A DNA stretch of 39,150 nt, from positions 1 to 39,150 of the forward strand of contig JAAFIF010000091.1 of assembly GCA_013298625.1 (NCBI GenBank), given 5' to 3'. Below the pieces are notes generated by a model. It did not search any database and had not been told where the DNA came from. It saw only the letters and a list, made by a program, of their open reading frames with translations. Positions 33,821 through 39,150 of this stretch are shown here, one piece after another. The DNA comes from Myxococcales bacterium. Its GTDB lineage: Bacteria; Myxococcota_A; Polyangia; Polyangiales; Ga0077539. The position numbers and the translations under genes are program-made. The first letter of the stretch is position 1. Every line of letters begins with the position of its first letter.

Positions 33821-35326
33821 TCACAGGTCGTCGTCGCGCACTGCGTCGAGGCACTGCTCGGCCTCGCGCGCGAGCGCCGCCGCGCCGGTGCTTCCCGATT
33901 CGTCCGCGCGCGCCATGGCTTGCAGGCGGGCGAGCTGGGCGTCCGAAGCGGCGCGCAGCGCGAGCGCTTCGGTGCGCTCGCGGTTGGCCGTCGTTGGGTC
34001 GGTGTGCGCGACCGACGCTGCATGCGCGAGCAACATGTTCGCCCTGCGCTCGAGCTGCGAGTACGCCACGCATCGCGAAGGCTGCGCGACGCCAGCGATC
34101 GCGCCGAGGTGCCTGGTTTTCCACGCGATCGCGAGGTTGCTCAACAAGGGCAACAGCAGCACCCCGCCGGTGATCACGGCTACAACCACCCAGACGAAGC
34201 GCGTCTCTACGGCCGAAGGCGGGCCGGGCGTCGCGCCCATCGGCGGGGCTCCCTGCGCGATCGTCGCCGGAATCCCAATCATCGCTGGCTGCGGCGCATA
34301 CGACGGCGCGCTCGCCGCGCGGGCGACGGTGACCGTCGGTGGCTCCGGCGATCCTTCGACGTTCATCGGCAGTCGAGTGACCGACGTGCGCGAGGTGGGC
34401 TCGCGCTCGATCGCGAGCAGCGCGTTGTACGCCGCAGCCCCGTCACGAAAGCGCAGCGCCGGAAAGCGCTGCAGGCACGCGTCGATCCAGTGCGCCGTCG
34501 CTGAATCGATAGGGTGATCGAGCTCCGCCGCGCGTTGCGCGCTGGGCGGCAGCGGGAGCGTCACGATCTCTTGGATCAGCCGCGCCATCGCCCCGTCGCT
34601 CTTCGGATGAGTCCGCCAAAAGGACCGACCGGTGAGCATCGCGAACATCACGAGCCCCATGGCCCAGACGTCGGTGTGCGGCCCGATCGTGGTCGAGTCT
34701 TCGAACTGTTCGGGGGCCATGTACGGAGGCGTTCCGAGCGAGAGGTCGCCGGTCATGCGCGCCGAGAGCGTGCCCGAGGCGACCATCGCGATGCCGAAGT
34801 CCACCACTTTGACGAGCGTCTCGACGCCGGCCATCTGGCTCTCGGTCAGCATCACGTTTTCGGGCTTGATGTCGCGATGCACCACGCCCGCGCGGTGCGC
34901 TGCGGCGAGCGCGTGCCCGATGCCGAGCATCACGCTCCGCGCGCGCGCCGGCTCGAAGGGGCCCTCTTTGATCGCCTTCGAGAGCGTGGTTCCTCGCAAG
35001 AGCTCCATCGCGATGAAGGGGTCGCCGCGCTCGTCGACGCCGGCGGCGATCACCTGCGCCACGTGCATGCTCTCGATCTTCGCGATCACCTTGGCCTCGC
35101 GCTCGAACCGGGCCCGCGCCACGTCGTCTTCGAGCAGGTGTCCGTGCACGCGCTTGAGCGCGCGCAGGTAGCCGGTGCTGCGCTGACGGGCGACGTAGAC
35201 TTCGCCCATTCCTCCGCCCGCGAGGCGCGAGACGATCTCGAAATCGCCGCCGACGACGGTGCCCTCCGCAAGATCGCCTCGCATCGCACCGCCCGCCGAG
35301 TGAATCGCTTTCACGTCGAGCAGCAT
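33821..35326 (-). CDS. Transmembrane Ser/Thr protein kinase
   Basis: 501 residues from ATG 35326; an ATG at 35284 (MRGDLAEG) is a reasonable alternative. The kinase domain spans about residues 28-310: RLAGGGMGEVYVARQ, Lys in LRALKRVHGH, HRDIKPENVML, DFGIAM and PPYMAPEQFED. A Pro/Ala-rich linker leads to one membrane helix (FVWVVVAVITGGVLLLPLLS) near residue 375. The outer part of about 100 residues is helical (LERRANMLLAHAASVAHTDP, RLQAMARADESGS) and may form a coiled coil. Targets are unknown; the gene stands alone between the RCC1 gene and the XRE-cupin regulator. Confidence 0.92.
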   Translation of the reverse strand: MLLDVKAIHSAGGAMRGDLAEGTVVGGDFEIVSRLAGGGMGEVYVARQRSTGYLRALKRVHGHLLEDDVARARFEREAKVIAKIESMHVAQVIAAGVDERGDPFIAMELLRGTTLSKAIKEGPFEPARARSVMLGIGHALAAAHRAGVVHRDIKPENVMLTESQMAGVETLVKVVDFGIAMVASGTLSARMTGDLSLGTPPYMAPEQFEDSTTIGPHTDVWAMGLVMFAMLTGRSFWRTHPKSDGAMARLIQEIVTLPLPPSAQRAAELDHPIDSATAHWIDACLQRFPALRFRDGAAAYNALLAIEREPTSRTSVTRLPMNVEGSPEPPTVTVARAASAPSYAPQPAMIGIPATIAQGAPPMGATPGPPSAVETRFVWVVVAVITGGVLLLPLLSNLAIAWKTRHLGAIAGVAQPSRCVAYSQLERRANMLLAHAASVAHTDPTTANRERTEALALRAASDAQLARLQAMARADESGSTGAAALAREAEQCLDAVRDDDL

Positions 35327-35410
35327 ATCCGCAACGTCGCGGCGAGGCTCTACTCGATCTCGCGTCGCGCAGCGCGACCCCCCATCACGCTCGATCGCGC
35401 TGGACCGTTG

Positions 35411-36055
35411 CTACCGCGTGTACGTGATCACGTTGTGGTAGCGGGCCTCGACGCGGCCGGTGTTCTCGTAGGAGTGCTGCACGTCGGCCTGAAAGAACAC
35501 AGAGTCCCCCGCGCCGAGGTCGAACACTTCGTCCGCGACGCGCAGCCGCAGCGCGCCGGTCAAGACCACCAGCGTCTCGGTGGTGCCCTTCGAGTGCGGC
35601 TCGCTCACGGAGATGGAGCGCGGCTGCAAGCGCAGCTCGTACGCTTCGACCATGGGCGAGGCGCCCGCGGGCATGAGCGGTCGAGACTCCATGCGCCCGT
35701 CCGTCGATCGAAGCACTTGTTGGTCGGCGCGGCGGAGGATGCGCACGCGTTCGGTCTGCGCTTCGCCCAAGAGCTGCGCGAACGGGACGCCCAACGCCGC
35801 CGCGATCTTCCACAAGATCGAGATCGTAGGGTTGGTCTTCGCGGTCTCGATCTGCGAGAGGCTCGCGCGCGAGACGCCCGAGCGCTGCGCGAGGTCGTCC
35901 AGCGAGTACCCGCGGTTCTTTCGCAAGACGCGCACGGTCTCGGCCACGCGCCGCGTGAGCTCTGCGGCGCCGATCTCGTCTCCCTCGGCGACGAGCAGGT
36001 CTGCGGGCGGATCAGCGGGCGCGGGCGCTTTCGCGCGAGGAAGAGACTTCGTCAT
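35411..36055 (-). CDS. XRE-family regulator with cupin domain
   Basis: 214 residues from ATG 36055. The helix-turn-helix is near residues 35-95: VRVLRKNRGYSLDDLAQRSG then VSRASLSQIE and NPTISILWKIAAALGVPFAQ. The cupin domain covers about 135-210, with SEPHSKGTTETLVVLTGALR and GDSVFFQADVQHSYENTG, matching the small-ligand sensor of PuuR/SutR-like regulators. It diverges from an APS kinase gene only 45 bases away, and a 12-base palindrome lies four bases from its start, so it probably controls itself and cysC. The ligand is unknown, perhaps a sulfur compound given the neighbour. Confidence 0.9.
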   Translation of the reverse strand: MTKSLPRAKAPAPADPPADLLVAEGDEIGAAELTRRVAETVRVLRKNRGYSLDDLAQRSGVSRASLSQIETAKTNPTISILWKIAAALGVPFAQLLGEAQTERVRILRRADQQVLRSTDGRMESRPLMPAGASPMVEAYELRLQPRSISVSEPHSKGTTETLVVLTGALRLRVADEVFDLGAGDSVFFQADVQHSYENTGRVEARYHNVITYTR

Positions 36056-36058
36056 AGC

Positions 36059-36070
36059 GAACGGGCGTTC
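36059..36070. promoter_or_regulatory. Palindromic operator candidate
   Basis: GAACGGGCGTTC, a perfect palindrome (GAACG-GG-CGTTC), lies in the 45-base gap between the divergent XRE-cupin and cysC genes, four bases before the regulator's start. It suits binding by a dimeric XRE protein that represses itself and possibly cysC. Confidence 0.5.
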
Positions 36071-36100
36071 ATCATAACAGAATCGTCCACGGCAAAGTCG

Positions 36101-36679
36101 ATGACCGAAGGCGATACCCAACACACACAACAACAACGCTCCAACGGCGCGCGCGACGGCGCGGTCGTCTGGCTCACTGGCCTCTCTGGCGCGGGAAAAT
36201 CCACGCTCGCGCGCGCTCTCGAGGCGCACCTGCGCAGCGCGGGGCAGCGCGTCGAGGTGCTCGACGGCGACGAAGTCCGGCTGCACTTGAGCAAGGGCCT
36301 GGGCTTCTCGCGAGAGGACCGGGACACCAACGTCCTGCGCATCGCGTACGTGGCGAACCTGCTCGCGCGCAACGGCGTGGTGGCGATCACCGCGGCGATC
36401 TCTCCGTATCGCGAGACGCGCGCGAAGTGCCGGGCGCTGTGCGGCGCGCGGTTCATCGAAGTGCACGTGAGCGCTCCCCTCGAGACGTGCGAGGCGCGCG
36501 ACGTGAAGGGTCTCTACAAGCGAGCGCGGGCCGGCGAGATCGCGCAGTTCACGGGTGTCAGCGACCCGTACGAGCAGCCCGAGCGGCCCGAGTTGGTGAT
36601 CCCCACGCACGAGCTCACGGTGGACGCAGGCGTTGCGCTGCTCGTCGAGCAGCTGCGCGCGCGGGGACTCTCTGGCTGA
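36101..36679 (+). CDS. cysC: Adenylylsulfate (APS) kinase
   Basis: 192 residues from ATG 36101, the usual length. It phosphorylates APS to PAPS with ATP. The P-loop GLSGAGKST is at about residues 27-35, followed by VEVLDGDEVRLHLSKGLGFS and REDRDTNVLRIAYVA. The ITAAISPYRETR segment and KGLYKRARAGEIAQFTGVSD then PYEQP are the remaining signatures, and all key residues appear intact. A short polar N-terminal tail with TQHTQQQ precedes the core. No ATP sulfurylase (cysND or sat) gene lies in the window, so it is an orphan here. The divergent XRE-cupin regulator probably controls it. Confidence 0.93.
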   Translation: MTEGDTQHTQQQRSNGARDGAVVWLTGLSGAGKSTLARALEAHLRSAGQRVEVLDGDEVRLHLSKGLGFSREDRDTNVLRIAYVANLLARNGVVAITAAISPYRETRAKCRALCGARFIEVHVSAPLETCEARDVKGLYKRARAGEIAQFTGVSDPYEQPERPELVIPTHELTVDAGVALLVEQLRARGLSG

Positions 36680-36794
36680 GCAGCGCAGAGACGAAGCTCT
36701 GTCGTGCGGCGCGGCGACGACCGCCCAAGACCTCCCGGTTCTTTGCTAGAACTCTCGCTCTGCACGCACTGCAACGAACGAGGAAGTGACGGCC

Positions 36795-37169
36795 ATGGGA
36801 GCGGATGACAATCGTAGGACGGCGGATCGCCACGCGGTGTACATGGGCGCGGAGATCACCACGCCCGAAGGCAAGGTTCGCAGCGCGATCACGCAAGACG
36901 CGAGCAAGACGGGCCTGCTGCTGTTGACCCGCGCGCGGCTCGAGATCGGGGCGAAGCTCTCGATCCGCGTGTACGTCCCTGGTGACGAGGACAAGAGCGA
37001 GGTGGTCGAGGGCCACGTGGTTCGCAAGGATCCGCTGGACATCAACGAGAGCTCGCTGTGGCGCGAGAAGGTCGCGGTGCACTTCGACCACGAGCTGCCC
37101 GAGTGGCTCACGACCGCGCTCGTCTCGGTCAGCGAGAAGCAAGAGCAGCTGTTCGGAAAGCGAAAGTGA
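36795..37169 (+). CDS. PilZ-domain protein
   Basis: 124 residues from ATG 36795, with GAGGA about ten bases upstream; the in-frame GTG at 36786 lies too close to that site. The c-di-GMP-binding motifs are present: RRTADRHAV near residue 7 (RxxxR) and DASKTG near residue 35 (D/NxSxxG). The remaining barrel strands are visible (AKLSIRVYVPGDED, SEVVEGHVVRKDPL, EKVAVHFDHELPE). It is a single-domain PilZ adaptor of the kind that transmits c-di-GMP to motility or secretion targets. The C-terminus ends in a short charged helix. Confidence 0.88.
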   Translation: MGADDNRRTADRHAVYMGAEITTPEGKVRSAITQDASKTGLLLLTRARLEIGAKLSIRVYVPGDEDKSEVVEGHVVRKDPLDINESSLWREKVAVHFDHELPEWLTTALVSVSEKQEQLFGKRK

Positions 37170-37176
37170 ACCGTTG

Positions 37177-38934
37177 ATGACCGCGCTGCGCTCTGGCGGG
37201 TGGCTCGCTTCGGGGGTCTTGATTGTGTGTGCGTGCTCACCGCCCGCGCAGCCCGCGCAGGACGCCGCGAGCGTCGAGGGCGGGGCGGACGTGACGGTGA
37301 TGGACGGCGCGGCCATCGAGGACGCATCGAGCGGGGACGCGGTCAGCGACGTCGTGCCCGCGACGCCGGTGAGCGTGACGACGACGCGCGGCGCCGTGGT
37401 GGGGCGAGAGAGCGGCGGGGTGGCGGGGTTTCTGGGGGTTCCGTATGCGGCGGCGCCGGTGGGGGCGTTGCGGTGGAGACCGCCTGCGCAGCGCGCGGCG
37501 TGGGCCGAGCCGATGGACGCCTCGCGGGTGGGCGCTGCGTGCCCGCAGAGCCCCGCGCGCGACGCGCTCTCGGGTCAGAGCTACGCGACCAGCGAAGACT
37601 GCCTCTCGGTCAACGTCTGGACTCCGCGCCCGAGCAGCGACGGCAACAAGCCCGTCATGGTCTTCATCCACGGCGGCGGCTTCGTCAACGGAACGGGCTC
37701 TCTCTCTCTCTACGACGGCCGCGCCCTCGCCGCGCGCGGCGACGTGGTCGTGGTGACCCTCAACTACCGCCTCGGCCAGCTCGGATTTCTCGCGCACCCC
37801 GCGCTGCGCGCAGAGCAGGGCGAGGGCGTCGCGGGCCCTGCGAACTACGGCTTTCTCGACCAGCAAGCGGCCCTTCGCTGGGTGCGCGACGAGATCCGCG
37901 CGTTCGGCGGCGACCCGAGCAACGTCACGATCTTCGGCGAGAGCGCAGGCTCTCTCTCGGTGTGCTTGCACCTCGTGGCGCCCGGCTCGCGCGGGCTCTT
38001 TCACAAAGCCATCGGCGAGAGCGCCTCGTGCACGTTCTTCGTCAATCGCTTGCGCGAGACGCCGGATCCCCGCTTCGAGAGCGCAGAGTCCCTCGGGCAG
38101 AGCTTCTCGCGCGCGCTCGGCTGCGACGCCGCCGGCACGCCCGACGCGACGCTCACCTGCTTGCGCGGCAAGACCGCCGAGCAAGTGCTGGCGGCAGAGC
38201 CGCGGCCCGCGGAGCTCAACATTCGCGACGCGCGCTATCAGCCCACGATCGACGGCGTCGTGCTGACCGATCGACCGTGGACGCTCTTTCGCAGCGGCGC
38301 GATCGCCGCGGTCCCGACGCTCACGGGGACGAACCGCGACGAGGCCACGGTCTTCTCGCTCACGACTACGATCAGCACCGAGGCGCAGTACCGCGCCGCG
38401 ATCCGCGCGTTGCTGCCGCTGCGGCCCGCGGTGCTCGACCCGGCCATCGACGAGATCGTCACGCGCCTGTGGCCCGTGAGCGCGTATCCGACGGCAAAAG
38501 CCGCGTACGATGATTTCGTGGGCGACCTGGTCTTCGTGTGCCCGGCCCGCGCGCAGGCGCGGTTCATCGCGGCTCCGATGGGCGCGCCGCGCTCGTGGCT
38601 CTACCACTTCACGCGCGAGAACCAGGCGGGGCGCGGCTTGGGGATCGGCGTGTTTCACTCGGCCGAGCTGCCGTACGTGTTCGGCAACTTCGCGCGACCG
38701 TTTCTTCGCACCGCGATGGACGCGCTGGTCTCCGAGCGCGTGATGGACGCGTGGGCTCGCTTCGCGCGCAGCGGCGACCCCAACGGCGCGGGGCTCTCGC
38801 CCGCGTGGCCCGCGTACACGGCCGCAGACGACTCGCTGTACGTGATCGACGTCACGCCCCGCGTCGAGCGCGCGTTTCGTCAGCAGAAGTGCGACGCGAT
38901 CGACCGCTGGCTCGCCGACCTCGACGCGCCCTGA
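37177..38934 (+). CDS. Type-B carboxylesterase lipoprotein
   Basis: 585 residues from ATG 37177, seven bases after the PilZ stop. The signal ends in VLIVCAC, a lipobox, and an Asp/Ala/Val spacer runs to about residue 65. The catalytic domain is a full type-B carboxylesterase: GVPYAAAPVGALRWRPP near residue 85, SEDCLSVNVWTP near 142, oxyanion loop HGGGFVNGTGS near 165, nucleophile elbow FGESAGS (Ser near 255), Glu in GTNRDEATVF (near 387) and His in FHSAELPYVFGNF (near 493). It hydrolyses carboxyl esters at the cell surface; substrate unknown. It may be co-transcribed with the PilZ gene. Confidence 0.92.
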   Translation: MTALRSGGWLASGVLIVCACSPPAQPAQDAASVEGGADVTVMDGAAIEDASSGDAVSDVVPATPVSVTTTRGAVVGRESGGVAGFLGVPYAAAPVGALRWRPPAQRAAWAEPMDASRVGAACPQSPARDALSGQSYATSEDCLSVNVWTPRPSSDGNKPVMVFIHGGGFVNGTGSLSLYDGRALAARGDVVVVTLNYRLGQLGFLAHPALRAEQGEGVAGPANYGFLDQQAALRWVRDEIRAFGGDPSNVTIFGESAGSLSVCLHLVAPGSRGLFHKAIGESASCTFFVNRLRETPDPRFESAESLGQSFSRALGCDAAGTPDATLTCLRGKTAEQVLAAEPRPAELNIRDARYQPTIDGVVLTDRPWTLFRSGAIAAVPTLTGTNRDEATVFSLTTTISTEAQYRAAIRALLPLRPAVLDPAIDEIVTRLWPVSAYPTAKAAYDDFVGDLVFVCPARAQARFIAAPMGAPRSWLYHFTRENQAGRGLGIGVFHSAELPYVFGNFARPFLRTAMDALVSERVMDAWARFARSGDPNGAGLSPAWPAYTAADDSLYVIDVTPRVERAFRQQKCDAIDRWLADLDAP

Positions 38935-38954
38935 GCCACGGGCGAAGAAGAGCC

Positions 38955-39150
38955 CAGTGAGAACGCGGTGTTCTCTACGGCGGGTCGGCAAACGCGCCAC
39001 TCGCGACGGAAGACCGAGAGCCCGGTGAACACGCTCTTTGCGCCACGGCGGGTTGGCAAACCCGCCGCTAGCGACGAGTGACAGCGAAGAGCGAACGACC
39101 CAGTGAAGACCCGGTTCGCGCCACGGCGGGTTGGCAAACCCGCCGCTAGC
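38955..39150. repeat. Tandem array of hairpin-bearing units, running off the window
   Basis: Three units start near 38955, 39023 and 39101 with CAGTGA-like sequence. The last two are 78 bases apart and nearly identical in the core. Each has an 8-base hairpin, GGCGGGTT/AACCCGCC (39047-39066 and 39125-39144); the first unit has a degenerate form near 38980. The array continues past the end. On the minus strand the 78-base unit is 26 codons with a recurring LPTRRGA...VFTG pattern. Confidence 0.75.

Noticed and set aside
37237..39000. 587-codon minus-strand open frame
   Set aside because: Antisense to the complete carboxylesterase; Arg/Ala/Val-rich without domains.
38955..39150. CRISPR array
   Set aside because: The repeated core is palindromic, but the intervening sequence is itself repeated, not unique like spacers, and no cas gene is nearby.

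Overview
The window comes from a very GC-rich (about 70%) bacterial chromosome. The gene content points to a myxobacterium-like member of the Myxococcota, probably the Polyangia/Sandaracinus side. It carries two exported proteins with MYXO-CTERM-like sorting tails behind Asp/Ser/Ala-rich spacers, many lipoproteins with the same kind of spacer, two transmembrane Ser/Thr kinases, an FHA-domain sigma-54 activator, an RCC1-repeat lipoprotein and a GT21-type lipid glycosyltransferase. No rRNA, tRNA, insertion sequence, phage module or CRISPR array is visible. Placement is inferred from gene content only.

Layout. 1-3835 (plus strand): end of a PHP/CehA-type metallohydrolase, a lipoprotein, an AI-2E-family permease and a crotonase-family enzyme, closed by a hairpin shared with a convergent DUF1697 gene. 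4589-7201: a Cys-rich lipoprotein, a PoNi-like (DUF1910/DUF1911) immunity protein with an extra N-terminal half, and a TerB-like membrane protein. 7288-8661 (minus): an unrecognised 457-residue protein. 8863-13833 (plus): a secreted alpha/beta hydrolase, a secreted TIM-barrel glycosidase-like protein and a TPR protein, preceded by a dense palindromic operator-like cluster. 13840-17706 (minus): a compact signalling operon running kinase, FHA/sigma-54 activator, FGE-fold lipoprotein. 18037-21317: an exported protein, an MBL-fold hydrolase, an unknown minus-strand gene and a lipoprotein.

21318-29512 is the accessory-looking part. It holds gene remnants, a lower-GC gene whose protein reminds me of a giant-virus family, a structured non-coding segment with several inverted repeats, a methyltransferase plus permuted papain-fold operon, an LRR protein, a GUN4-domain protein, a 26-bp near-perfect inverted repeat made of two nested hairpins, and an exact 60-bp tandem duplication. 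29513-38934: a GT21 glycosyltransferase, an RCC1 lipoprotein, a second kinase, an XRE-cupin regulator divergent from an orphan APS kinase gene (cysC), a PilZ protein and a type-B carboxylesterase lipoprotein. The window ends inside a hairpin-bearing repeat array with a 78-bp period.

The best candidates for undescribed biology are the GUN4 gene with its flanking repeats, the lower-GC virus-like gene beside the structured non-coding segment, the kinase/FHA-activator/FGE-lipoprotein operon, and the operator-controlled MYXO-CTERM hydrolase pair. All functional statements rest on reading motifs by eye; no database search was run.
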